Shown in pieces: positions 10,816 to 20,918 of a stretch of 47,156 bases of DNA; position 1 is the first letter of the stretch, and each line of letters starts with the position of its first letter. Location: contig AJFK01000863.1 in NCBI GenBank assembly GCA_000467715.1, positions 1 through 47,156 of the forward strand, in the 5' to 3' direction. The notes under the pieces are model-generated. The model worked only from the letters and a program-made list of their open reading frames with translations. It had not been told where the DNA came from and did no database searches. Made by a program: the position numbers and the translations under genes. The stretch is from Hysterium pulicare CBS 123377 (Eukaryota > Ascomycota > Dothideomycetes > Hysteriales > Hysteriaceae).

Positions 10816-11599
10816 TAGTACCACAAGAGAAGGATGCATCTGCGACGACGCATTCTCGCTTGATGGGAAGGCCATAACGAAGCATTAGGGGAATCGGCGT
10901 ACTGTCCGGCGCTTTAGGAGTCCATTCCACAGGACATCAGGTCAGATCTACTGGAGAAGGACAACGTCATTCGTGAGACATCCATCGTCGTGCCGCTCAT
11001 CCATGTTTTCGAGTTAGGTCGAGTATTAAGGTAAAGATATGGTGTCGACAAATGCTACTACGGTGTGCGAAGAACATAGGGTTGGAGAAGTAGGAGATGG
11101 TGCTTGAAATGAAAGATGTGTTGCTCGAGTTTATGATGGTTGGCACACGTTTGTCTTGACTAGGATCATGTAGTAAATGCACTGTATCGAAAATAAGATA
11201 TCGAAGTCATGAGATGTTGTAAGCACCACTTCCCATATCTTGAATCGCGGTTGTACGCAACTGTGGCAACCAGACCGTAGTCCTCACTACGATCTTATGT
11301 GTCAATATCAGATCCTGGCGAAGCTTCGTCAAATCTGGGAATTGTGAGTTCGCTAGGGTCTGCGCCAGGGCTCGAGACGTCGTCGAGGTCAGAAATATCG
11401 ATTCTATTGTCTTGGTTTAGGGGGAACTCAGCGCCCCGTATAAGAAGTCTCCCACAGATACCGATACGCCCTTTGACTGCTTCAGCTTAGCTAGTGGCAT
11501 TCAGCAACAAGATCGGATAAAGTCAGAAGGGATCTGCAGAAGATAGCTAGGTCTCCAACGGCTTTTGCAAAACGTGCTATCTCGAACATGGTGCGATCG
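10816..11599. other. Intergenic, no gene seen
   Basis: Contains the diverged copy (10896-10938) of the segment at 10508-10551. A small open frame at 11299-11490 has no recognisable domain and does not look like the missing N-terminal part of the HET relic to the right. Confidence 0.45.
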
Positions 11600-13377
11600 G
11601 GTTTGGGCCATTCAAAAGTGGCTTTGGATCGACGAGCTCTCGTCATAGTTGGACCAAAAACAACGGATTGGGCCGCATTCTCTCTTTCGCAACTTGATAG
11701 TGCCGGCCTCATTAGCATCGCTTTCAAGACCCCTATCCCATGCATTCTGCAATAGGGCCATAGCCTCGGAGGCAGCTCTGACATTCTCACAGTCCTCAGT
11801 GCAGCACGGAATTGCTCTTCGTCAGACCCAAGATGAAGTGTATGCCCTCCTTAGTCTCATCGATTGGTCTAAATGTGAGTCGATGTGGGTTGTTCCGGAT
11901 TATACAAAAACTACCGAAGATTTGTTTATCGAAGTTGCTGTGGCAATCGTACACCAACGCAGAAACGTGGACATTATCTGCCATTTTGAAAAGCCCACTC
12001 TACCATTACCTTCTTGGATGCCGGACCAGAGTGTCAAAGCAACTTCAATGCCACTAAGTTTCCCTTAGCCCCAACTTAAGAGGACCTTTTTGCTTATTGT
12101 TCATAGCATCATGCTGATAGCAATAGAGGCATGGAAAAAAAACATCAGGCCTCCAAACCTATGTTCCCACAGTGTCCCCTTGACATGGGCTCTACGTGCG
12201 GGCGCACAAGTTAGATCACACCCCGGCCAGCGTTGAGCAGCTGTATTACTTGCATTACCAGATCTCATCGGCTTGTTCTACGGGGGAGCATAAGCTCTTG
12301 GAGCCAACCGCGACCGTCCAAATCTGACAGGGTTCAGACTGCAAGGTGGTGTAGTTGGCCATGAGTAGGGTTGATGAAGGGTGTTGGAGACTGCTGAAAG
12401 AGAAGACTGGCCGAGCGCATTTTAACTTTCACCAGGTGCGCGTTGAGTCAACAGTGTTGACTCAAAGCGGTAGACCCAGAGATCATGTTCGACTCATTGA
12501 CTCTTTTTGTCGTCAACGTACCAGAACCAAAGAAACTAAACCAACGAGAACTCAACGCAAAAAATCACAAAGCAACACCGTTACATCATTCAATGAAATC
12601 AACCATAAATGAGAGCTTTAAATATAATTACCGCTTACGCGTGGTTGAGCTAAATCAAACTCTTTTTCAGAGGTTTAGACTAGCCGTACAGCGCTTACTA
12701 TTACAGCGATGCACGTTTTGTCGACACTTATCGAGCAAAAAAGCATTTTCCTGCAGAGCATCTTAGCAGCGGGATCGAGCGGCATTATGATCCTGCCTCA
12801 CTCACTGTGATGAGCTATCGACCTGTGAAAAACATGACTGGTATTATAACAGACAAGCAACCACCATGCGGCCCATTGAGAAATCGACTGAAGTTGTGGT
12901 ATGCTCTCGGCTATAAGCATCCGAGTGAAAGAACCACAGACGGTGGCCTAATGACAAATTCTCACTCCGTGGTACCCTTGGCCTGTCCTTCAACGTTCGT
13001 GCCTCATTGTAACTCGCCGTCTTTTCTGGGCGCCGTATCATAGGCTCATCCTCTTCTCAGAGATCCTACGTACAGCTCGCATGCTCTGCAATAATCGAAT
13101 CTCTTTGTGGAGCAAGTCCGGCGACGATCGAACCATGCTCAAAACCGAGCAATCTCTAGGGATAGGGCCTTCGGATATATCAGAGAACATGAGCGTATGG
13201 GCAATTGACGGCACCAAAACCGCGTACGTGTTGGCACCGCGAGCGGATGGAGGCTATCGCATCGTGGGTGCATGCTACTTGCATGCTGCGCTTGAGGAAA
13301 CCCAGAAGTGCATGAGGTGCGGAGAGAGCGTGCTAGGACCTTTCTCTCCGACTGAGCAGCTCATAGAGATAACGTGA
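11600..13377 (+). pseudogene. HET-family (heterokaryon incompatibility) gene relic
   Basis: Separate stretches on the plus strand resemble consecutive parts of fungal HET-domain proteins. LDRRALVIVGPKTTDWAAFS (about 11615-11680) matches the region after the HET core. TQDEVYALLSLIDW with PDYTKTTEDLF and LPSWMPDQS (about 11820-12030) match the usual DPRDKVYALLGL / DYxKSxxDVF / LPSWVPDWS run. LGIGPSDISENMSVW with GGYRIVGACYLHAAL (about 13165-13290) matches the C-terminal GLGPxxxxPGD...YRLVGECYVHG block. The order and spacing suit one gene. The N-terminal HET core is not seen and the parts are not in one frame, so the copy is broken in several places. HET proteins act in vegetative self/non-self recognition. 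Confidence 0.65.
12443..12465. repeat. 23-bp near-perfect palindrome with TGAGTCA/TGACTCA cores
   Basis: TTGAGTCAACA, one G, then TGTTGACTCAA: two perfect 11-base arms about a single base. Each arm holds a TGAGTC/GACTCA core like Gcn4/CPC1 (AP-1 type) sites, and two more GACTC motifs lie at about 12492-12505. It sits inside the HET relic. Function unknown. Confidence 0.6.
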
Positions 13378-13533
13378 AAATAAAATGCTCATGTGGATAT
13401 GGTAGATTGTGTCGATTTATATAAGATTGTGCACTTAGGACTTCATAAGACTCCGCTGTAGCTTCTACTATATTCCCGTGCATAGGTAGACTACTCATAG
13501 ATATTAGATGAACTGAACAACATAATTCCCGTT

Positions 13534-13602
13534 CAGCAAAAGTACCGTCAGGCAGTCAGCAAAAGTACCGTCAGGCAGTCAGCAAAAGTACCGTCAGGCA
13601 GT
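13534..13602 (+). repeat. Perfect 3 x 23-bp tandem repeat
   Basis: Three identical, directly adjacent copies of a 23-base unit beginning CAGCAAAAGTACCGTC, about 260-330 bases before the start codon of the acetyltransferase gene. Perfect identity suggests recent expansion. Confidence 0.9.
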
Positions 13603-13779
13603 TGCACAGCCTCTTCGTAGCCCTGTTCAGCCTGTTCAAAGACCATCACGTGCCGTAAGATCTAGGTACTTTAAACATCCAATACGAAGCCTACTAAATC
13701 CTTTGAGAAATTTGCCGATTCTTGCGAGTGCCGACGGACCAATCAGAAGCTCCTTGTATGTGGTACACCCTTACGTGCG

Positions 13780-13786
13780 TATATAA
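13780..13786 (+). promoter_or_regulatory. TATA box of the GNAT gene
   Basis: TATATAA about 80 bases before the ATG at 13865. Confidence 0.5.
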
Positions 13787-13864
13787 GCGCCAAGTCCAGC
13801 CGTTACCTCGCCGTTCAAACATGCGACATGCAACCTACTCGCAAACCCGGGGGGAAACCGAAGG

Positions 13865-14805
13865 ATGAGTGCCACAACATCATTGAAAAAGCTCTGGAGT
13901 TGGCGAAGTACTGGTGGCGAGCGAGCCCGAGAGAAATTACACCTTAAGACAACTCGCAAAGGCCAATCATTGAAGGAGAAATTAGCTCTAGGTCTACACC
14001 AAGCGACGATTGAAGATGCGGCTGCTATCGCGCGAATCTGGGCTATTGCAATGGTGGATGGATTCTCTCTATTGAAATATGGTTCCATTTCAGTTGAAGA
14101 GAGAATTAAGCTGTTTAAGCGTCATGTAGAGAAAGAGATGGAGAATCCGTTTGCGCCGTTCTTCGTTGTAAGGGATGATGAGAACGAGGGGAGGGTGGTG
14201 GCGTTCGCGCAATGGTTTTTGCCTGATGATCGGGAGAGTTATGCTAGAGAGCGTAAGAGGAGGGAAGAGAGGATGTTGGCGGCGGAGGAGAAGAAGGTGA
14301 AAAGAAGAGAAGAGGTGGATGTGTGGAGGGAGTGGCATCGGGATGTTAATGCGGAGCTGCTGGCGGAGTTTAGTGAGTTTATTGGCACGATGCATGATGA
14401 TACGTTGCATGGGAGGAAGAGCTTCGGTGAGTTGTTGTTCTATTTACAGAGCGTTTGGCAAAGATGGTCTTTCATTCATGGGGAAGATAACTGATGAGTT
14501 CGAAACGTGCAGTGCTCGCCAACCTGGCCACAGATCCAGAATACCAGCGGCGTGGTGCAGCATCAAGACTCGTCCGCTGGCCTTTCAGAGAGGCTAATAG
14601 AGAGGGTTTATTCGTCTACGTTGACACTGTCGAGGGTAGAGCCGGAGAGTGCTTATGTCGTAAACTGGGCTTTCGAAAGATGATCAAACGCACGATTCAT
14701 GACCTCGAGCGGTTTGGAGGGCAGGGCTCCTCAACGCATATAAGTTTTGTGAGATGGCCAAAGACAGAGCAACGTGATGAACGGGCTTTGTATCTCTCGC
14801 GGTAA
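13865..14805 (+). CDS. GNAT-family N-acetyltransferase
   Basis: 284 residues in two exons, 13865-14426 and 14513-14805. The 86-base intron has donor GTGAGT, branch-like AACTGAT and acceptor GTGCAG, and the join gives GRKSFVLANLATDPEYQ. This restores the GNAT core: beta strand LANLATDP, then acetyl-CoA-binding motif QRRGAASRLVRW (the Q/RxxGxG/A loop), then FVYVDTVEGRAGECLCRKLGF, matching the usual LEASpeG...LYekhGF. The N-terminal part (HQATIEDAAAIARIWAIAM) is the first strand-helix of the fold. A long charged helical insert (about residues 115-165) is common in fungal members of this type. Acetyl-CoA-dependent transfer to an amine is expected; the substrate cannot be told. Reading without splicing would stop at 14494, just after the donor region, which supports the intron. 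Confidence 0.8.
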
Positions 14806-14905
14806 CTCTCGAGGGATTTGTTCGTTGGTGGTCGTTTACTTTTCTGGGTAGTGTCAAATTCTTGGGATAGATGTTTGGGTTCTAGACAACCCGTCCGTTT
14901 CAGCA

Positions 14906-14937
14906 TATGCTATACAGACTGTATAGCATACAATAAA
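14906..14937 (+). terminator. 3'UTR hairpin plus AATAAA signal of the GNAT gene
   Basis: TATGCTATACA, a GAC loop, then TGTATAGCATA form a perfect 11-bp stem (14906-14930). It is followed at once by AATAAA (14932-14937). The stop codon of the acetyltransferase gene is about 100 bases upstream. Probably part of its 3' end; whether the hairpin affects cleavage or stability is inference. Confidence 0.5.
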
Positions 14938-15079
14938 AAGAAAACACCATATGTTCCCCAGATTTCAGGGAAAAGTTCTGGTCTTCTTACCAATTCGACA
15001 GGGATTCTAACACACCGGGTCTCTGCCGCTCCCGGTCTCATTCAGAAGATCCATATTAGAATCCGTAATTCCCCACTTA

Positions 15080-15631
15080 CTATTGTAACTTGTGAATAAC
15101 GTCATTCGTCGTAAGAATATCCCCAAAAGCCCACTCCAGAGTCTTCAACCCAGCCTTATGTTGCGTCGCATTCGCGCTCCCTGTCGCATCACTAACAACC
15201 CACGTCTCGTAGCCTTTGCAGAAAGCATTCCGCGCTGTGGTCTCAACACAGCAATCCGTCATCACTCCAGTCACTACCAATCTATCGATCTCCTTCTCTT
15301 TCAATGTCGCCTCCAACTTCGTGTCCTGAAACGCGTCGTACGTGTTCTTCGCGATGACCGGCGCAGAGAAAGGCTTGAGAGCTGCGATGGAGTCAATGAG
15401 CTCCCATTCTGGCGTTCCCGGCTTGAGAGAGCCAGAATAGCCCCATCTGCGCACAAGCTGGTTTCGGGAAGCTGGTTGGAAGTCGGATTCGGGATGGCCG
15501 TGTTGGGTGAGTAGGATGGGTAGTGAGGCTTTTTTGAAGCGGTCGGCGAGCTTGAGGATGTTGGGGAGTGCGGTTTTGGTCATGGGGAGGAAGAACTCCT
15601 GCATGTCGATTATCAGGAGCGCTGTCTTCAT
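15080..15631 (-). CDS. Isochorismatase-like cysteine hydrolase
   Basis: 183 residues, a single exon and typical family length. The isochorismatase-like triad is visible: D9 in ALLIIDMQ, K95 in VIAKNTYDAF, and the nucleophile C128 in GVMTDCCVETTAR. The family contains nicotinamidases, isochorismatases and amide hydrolases of unknown substrate. The motif GVMTDxCVETTAR, rather than nicotinamidase metal ligands, suggests the general hydrolase group. The ATG at 15631 opens directly into the first beta strand (MKTALLIIDM), so the start is secure. It converges with the acetyltransferase gene upstream and diverges from the kinase-like gene to the right. Confidence 0.85.
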   Translation of the reverse strand: MKTALLIIDMQEFFLPMTKTALPNILKLADRFKKASLPILLTQHGHPESDFQPASRNQLVRRWGYSGSLKPGTPEWELIDSIAALKPFSAPVIAKNTYDAFQDTKLEATLKEKEIDRLVVTGVMTDCCVETTARNAFCKGYETWVVSDATGSANATQHKAGLKTLEWAFGDILTTNDVIHKLQ

Positions 15632-16184
15632 CTTGTTAGCTTTGCGTTAGGGCCAATATAAGTTTGATATTCCACGAAGAATGGAGTACATGGAGAAGAT
15701 GACCTGCAAACGACATTACGTCATAGCGTGTCCTATCGATAACAATCCGACGGCTGGGCTTCTCTCGGGCTGTGTCCAACAACATGATACAGCAGTACTC
15801 TCATTTCTTGTTTTGCTAATCGCTCTATCCTTTTTGCTCCAGTTACTCATGTGCTTCGGTATACCTGGTAGAAGTGCACGTATGACACTAATCTGTATTG
15901 AGGCGTGGCGATGGTTGATTGTTAAAGAAGCGAAGTTCAAAGGAAGTTCATTCACTAAGTGCTAAAGGCGCGTTGAAAACGGATGTTAAAGGAAAGGTGA
16001 TGCCGGATCTAGAGATAGATGCAAAAGATGCTTTATCTTCATAAAAGTGGCGGCAGCACAAAGAAACCTGGTACCTTCCTATACACTACTTAAAGTGATT
16101 CTTGTACGTATAGAGCGGTACCTATTTCACCTTAATATCTCCAATTGTAGTCTTATACCAATCACTCTTATCTATCGTTACAGA
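15632..16184. other. Intergenic between divergent genes
   Basis: Upstream region of the hydrolase (-) and the APH-like gene (+). A possible 5'UTR intron of the latter runs from GTACGT near 16106 to the TTACAG just before the ATG. No other gene is seen. Confidence 0.45.
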
Positions 16185-17278
16185 ATGCGCTCAAAAGCTG
16201 AAGTCGCTAAGGAACACTATGGCGTTGACACTATTCAGGAGGCCTGGCGTATACACGAGGCAGTTTCCATGAGACCTCCTCCTCCTCCGCCTCTTGACCA
16301 GTGGGTTACTCTCAAACTTCCATACGAAGCTCCTGAGAACCCTGGTATACCTTCGATGGAGGAGATCGAAAAAGGAATGAAAGATAACAAATTAACCCAT
16401 CCTGCTGGACTCTTCCCAGTATGCAGGGTTGGCAACTGCGTTATCAAAAGAGGCTCCGACCCAATTATCTTACAGGTTAGAATCTAATCCACCTTGTTAG
16501 AGCGAACTTTAACAATGATAAGGAAGCGGAAAATATACTGTATTTACAGGAACATTCCCAAGTCCGGACGCCCAAGCTCTATGCCGCTTTTATCCACCCG
16601 CAAGGCTCACTCGACCTCTATTACTTAATTACGGAGTTCCTAGAAGGCGATACATTGAGCGAGGAGAAATGGCTAGCTCTAGACAATGAGACGCAGAACA
16701 TCATCTGCTCGAAGCTGTCGGAGCAAATCCAACTACTCCGATCCATTCCATCTGAAGGATATTATGGCCGGGTGTATCACCAAGGCTGGTCTCCCCAGCT
16801 CCCTCTACTATGTATCCTCGGTAAGAGCATGTGTGGGCCCTATGATACCTTTGAGGATCTTTTTTCGGCTATGTATGCTACTGCTGAGCTGCGAAGCGCG
16901 GATTCATGCACTGCTGTAGAGTATAGGGCCAGGGACTTCGAGTTTCTATCACAGTTCAAATCTATCTTAGGTGGAACTAAAGGCTACAAGCCTGTACTCA
17001 CTCACCTGGACCCTAAGTTTGAGAATATCATCATTCGACCAATTAAGGAAGATGGAGAGACAATTAAGGACTGGAAAGTTACTCTCATTGATTGGGATAC
17101 TCTAGGATGGCTGCCTGCCTTTATGCAATTCGCAGCATTAGACGCTCGTATCTTCTTGGCCGATGAGCCTAGGAAGCTATTCATGCAGAAAATATTTGCG
17201 CACTTTGAGGAGTCGTATACAGCAGAGTTGGAGTTTTTGGACGAAGCTAATATGGATGTAAATTACATTATTTTGTAG
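16185..17278 (+). CDS. APH-type (aminoglycoside phosphotransferase-like) kinase fold protein
   Basis: 339 residues in two exons, 16185-16475 and 16550-17278. The 74-base intron (donor GTTAGA, acceptor TTACAG) joins DPIILQ to EHSQVRTPKLYA. The domain order is that of fungal APH proteins: N-lobe strands FPVCRVGNCVIKRG with Lys, helix EHSQVRTPKLYAAF, hinge YLITEFLEGDTL, catalytic loop THLDPKFENIII (H249, D251, N256: HxDxxxxN), and metal-binding LIDWDT (D278). The family is very large in Pezizomycotina and few members have known substrates; small-molecule or protein phosphorylation is inferred only from the fold. A Pro run (PPPPPP) lies near residue 35. The protein ends about 25 residues after the last helix, slightly short of some relatives. 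Confidence 0.8.
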
Positions 17279-17334
17279 ATATCAGAACATTTCTCCATGC
17301 GAACGTAGAACATTGATATACTCCGAACCTAGAC

Positions 17335-17772
17335 CTACAACCAATTACCATCGTTGCGAGTCCAGAGATGTCCATGGTTTTGGTCCAAATCGCGAAGCAG
17401 GGCTGATTTCCATGCAGTGAAGGTTGCATGTTGGTTTGGTTGACTTGGAGGGACTGGCTGCACCGGCCGACTTTTGCAGATAGGGGCGAAGATAGTTGGA
17501 TCTGAGCACCAGCCGAGTTCTTCTATCTTGTTTTTTGGCGAACGTCCGCGCTGATGGTATACATCGCCTGTTTTATGATCTGGATAGTACGAATCACAGA
17601 TGTGACGTGCGTTGATATTTTGGCTGACGTAGACGTAGATTTGTACTTTGCCACATCTCTCTCGTCCCGTGTAGACTAAGTAGTGGTGTCGACGTGGCAC
17701 TGGGAGTGAATATGTTCTCTCGATTTCGTCGGGTTTGCCGTCATCCTGGTGGGCAGAGGGCTGCTGATCCAT
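17335..17772 (-). CDS. Small hypothetical protein
   Basis: 145-residue open frame from a true ATG at 17772 in a good Kozak-like context (ACGATGG). I do not recognise it. It has no signal peptide or membrane segment, four cysteines, a polar N-terminus and a conserved-looking Trp-rich end (HLWTRNDGNWL). It converges with the APH-like gene 56 bases away. The plus-strand frame over it (17694-17921) starts with no better evidence. It may be a real species- or genus-level gene, or a chance frame. Confidence 0.4.
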   Translation of the reverse strand: MDQQPSAHQDDGKPDEIERTYSLPVPRRHHYLVYTGRERCGKVQIYVYVSQNINARHICDSYYPDHKTGDVYHQRGRSPKNKIEELGWCSDPTIFAPICKSRPVQPVPPSQPNQHATFTAWKSALLRDLDQNHGHLWTRNDGNWL

Positions 17773-19414
17773 CGTTGTTGTGCCACTTTAGGTTTACTGA
17801 GGTTTCGATGATCGGCTTCGTGGCTTTTGTGATGCTTGAGTTCGCTGGTATGTTACAGCTTGGATTTGCAGAGGTTATCGGGTTCTATCCCGCAGAGGAT
17901 TTGATGCTCGAGTTTCGCTGAATTTTGACGGAGAATAAGTTGCTACTTAAATAGCTAGAACAAGAAGACGGCATATTATGGTCTCGTCTAACCCTTTAAC
18001 ATGATTGTAGAAGATCAATGTCTTATTGAGTTGAAAATACTGCAATGCTGATCGACCAATGGCAGCCCAGTCTTTCGGATGTGGTTAAGAGACTGAGGCA
18101 ACGGTCAAAGCAAACTAAGACTGACTGTAATAGCAAGCCTGAGCCGAGACCTCATCGCACAGCACCTGACTGCGCTTCTCTCATCTCCGACGTTATTTGC
18201 TCTGTGCACGTTTCTCCGTGTTCTTTGTTTCCGAGTATGATGGCAAACAGTGATAGGGACGCAGTTCCATAGTGGCGAAGCTCCTCCTACATTTGATTGA
18301 TAGGAGTCATTGGCCTAGGTTTTTATGAACGAGGCAATAGAGAGCGATGAAATGCGCCAAGAAATGTCTCTTCTTCTGTCTTCGGCTAGGATTATCAACT
18401 GAGCCAGCTTGTAGTATCTACAGAAATCGCCATCTCACATCGTGAAAGACGTTAACTGTTTCAGAACATGGACAATGATTGAGGTTATGTTGTATGTGGT
18501 TGCTACTAAGTGCAGTGGCCCCAAGAGGTTTCAGACAGGCTACGACTGTCTGGATTAGATCTCAGGTGGATCCATAACCAGGGAAGGCACTGGTACCTTG
18601 CGAACATGTAGATGGTTACGGATGTTGGATCAATGTATCTATGCGAATCGAACACTATCAAAGCTAGGGTTATCAATTCTATTTTATCATAATAACCATC
18701 AAAGAATCCGAATCGACTATGCAAATAAGATAGGTTTAACTTCAGTATTGATTCAATAGAAAAATATAAGATCAAATGTACCTTGCGTCATGTAACAAGA
18801 ACGTGCCATTTACCGCCACGCCGACAGGAAAGCAAACACCGGAATCGGGAGCTCACCTGCATCTCTTCCCGACATGCCGGTTTCACGCAGAACAGGAAAC
18901 ACAAGAAAAAAAACAAGCTTGGACCCCGTGGCGTGCGAAACTTGAACTTCACAGGCACTGTAGGTGAAAGATGAACAAGGCGAAGAAATAATGTGCTCAA
19001 ATCCGCTCCCTCGGCCTTTGAGTGGCCCATGGGCTATTCGCTGACTCATTCACGACATTACATTCCCCTTTCATGGCATAGAAAAAGGCTAGGTAGTACT
19101 TAGAGCATTTTCATTGAAAGAATATCGTACCATGAACCCGCTTGACTGTACTGTGGCGCGGGAAACGACTGAGTTTTGCATGTCCATTTTGTCATGTTCA
19201 GAATCGTGAACGAATGCTCGCATCATAGGTTCTTCTTCGTCCGTGGTACTCAGTAACACCACTTTTTCTTTTCTCATGGAATAACTCCTGGCCTGCTCTC
19301 TCTCTTTCCCCTTTTACTTCCGTTCCAAGAGCCTGAATTTTCTTCTCGACCTACTATTCGAAACTCCGCGCGACGTACTTCTCGTGAAGTCTTCAAGTCT
19401 GCTTTCCACCAACG
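17773..19414. other. Long intergenic stretch before the copper transporter
   Basis: About 1.6 kb without coherent genes. Frames at 18045-18272, 18506-18775 and 18783-19049 overlap on both strands and have no domain. A short inverted repeat (CAGACAG/CTGTCTG, 18532-18552) is within chance expectation. CT-rich DNA at about 19290-19320 precedes the Ctr gene, a common fungal promoter feature. Confidence 0.45.
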
Positions 19415-20328
19415 ATGGATATGTCAATGTCAACCGCCATGGCGATGGGCTCCACGTCTATGTCTATGGCTAGCACTCAAACCAGCACGGCAGCCATGGC
19501 GACGAGCACGGGAATGAATATGGGAGGAATGGACATGGGTGGCGGCAGCGCCTGCAAGATATCCGTACGTCGACAAACTCCGCACAAAACATCGATACCT
19601 CAAAATTCGGACAGCAACCAGCTAACTCAAATCTCGCAACAGATGCTCTGGAACTGGTACACCGTCGACGCCTGTACGCCAAACCTCTACATCCACCCTC
19701 CCCCTCCCCTTCCCAACCCCCCATCCACATATCTCTCACCCCCATCAAGCAAGTCCCAAAAAAAACTAACAACCATCCAGGCTTCCTCACCCGCAGCTCG
19801 CAGATCACCTCCGCCAGCAGGTTCGCCGGCTTCTGCATCTTCGTCGTCCTCCTCGTCATGCTCCTCGAATTCCTGCGCCACTACGGCAAGCATTACGATC
19901 GCTACATCATCCGAGCACACAAAAATACCCTCATGCCCACCACCACCACCGCCACCACCACCACCACTAACTCCCCACCGGGCCTCAACAACAACACCAA
20001 TAAGGACGCCACAACAACAACAACCGCAAATCCCACCACCCCCTGCAACTGCATCGCCAGCAACACCCCCCAGCCCGTGCCAATCCGCCCCTCGCTCCTG
20101 CAGCAGGCTTTCAGAGCGCTGCTGCATACGATGCAGTTTGCCGTCGCGTACTTCGTTATGCTGTTGGCGATGTACTATAACGGGTACATCATCATTTGCA
20201 TCTTCGCGGGCTCGTATCTTGGGTATTTCATCTTTGGGTGGGAGACTTTGAGTGTGGGGGCTGTTGGGGGTGATGGGAATGGGAATGGGGGGAGGTTGGA
20301 GGAGGAGGCGACGGTTTGTTGTGGGTGA
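19415..20328 (+). CDS. Ctr-family high-affinity copper transporter
   Basis: 242 residues in three exons: 19415-19564, 19643-19673 and 19781-20328. Intron 1 (78 bases, GTACGT...ACAG) and intron 2 (107 bases, GTACGC, branch ACTAAC, CCAG) flank a 31-base micro-exon encoding [10 protein letters not shown]. The join gives [20 protein letters not shown], the entry of the Ctr domain. The N-terminus is Met-rich (MDMSMSTAMAMG and MNMGGMDMGG), for extracellular Cu(I) capture. TM1 is FAGFCIFVVLLVMLLEFL. TM2 has the pore motif MLLAM (MxxxM). TM3 has GSYLG (GxxxG) for trimer packing. A CC pair ends the protein. The loop between TM1 and TM2 is Thr/Asn/Pro-rich and long. It imports Cu(I) across the plasma or vacuolar membrane as a trimer. 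The last codons and the 3' flank carry guanine runs. Confidence 0.9.
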
Positions 20329-20367
20329 GTGAGGTGGGTTGGATGGGAGGGGATGGGGGATGGGGGG
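20266..20367 (+). other. Two G-quadruplex-type motifs at the end of the Ctr gene
   Basis: On the coding strand, G5-N4-G3-N3-G3-N3-G6 at 20266-20292 (still coding) and G3-N1-G4-N2-G5-N2-G6 at 20345-20367 (just after the stop). Both fit the G3+N1-7 pattern and would be present in the mRNA. Confidence 0.55.
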
Positions 20368-20918
20368 TGGATGCGGGAGATGAGGAGATGAAAAGATGAG
20401 ATTGAGGGGTTGTGGTTGAAGTAGTTGAAGTGAATACGTTCGATCTCTAGGTGCAGGTACCTACCCAGCGAGGCTAGGAAAGCAGATAGGCGGAGCAGAT
20501 AAGTTTATGATAAATAAAAATTCTATTGAAGAAGAAGCGAGGAAAGAAGTTATTTAACCAAATGATAATGGCGAGTTTCCTCTCTCTCAGAAGGAAAAGA
20601 GGAGAGAAAGATGCCTTTTTCAAATTCCAGGTACCTCGTATATAATCATACACCCCCTAGCCAAGCCAAATGTCTTTTCTGAATGTTGCTAGTAGCTGCC
20701 GCATAAACCAGCGCAAGCGAGCGACTGAGAAGAGAAGAGAAAGTGAGCCAAAGGTCTATTTACAGGAAGAAGTGAAGGGTTGTGAGAAAGATCCAATCCA
20801 GTTAAGTCCCATCCAGCACAAAATATAGACAACCAAAGGTCTAAGCAAGAATAAAAAGAAGAAGTAGAGTAAACTTCACGAGGGTTGACTCTCCACTCTC
20901 TGAGAAAAAGCACCAGAC
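20368..20918. other. Intergenic between convergent genes
   Basis: 3' flanks of the Ctr gene (+) and the DUF1996-WSC gene (-). AATAAA-like sequences lie near 20513. No gene is seen. Confidence 0.5.

Noticed and set aside
12070-13080. Transposon insertion splitting the HET relic
   Set aside because: No terminal repeats, target duplication or transposase sequence is visible, and the block spacing already fits one HET gene.
14494-14805. Separate small acetyltransferase gene
   Set aside because: The motif region is exon 2 of the GNAT gene; the intron 14427-14512 restores one continuous fold.
18532-18552. CAGACAG/CTGTCTG inverted repeat
   Set aside because: A seven-base arm with a seven-base loop is expected by chance in 47 kb.
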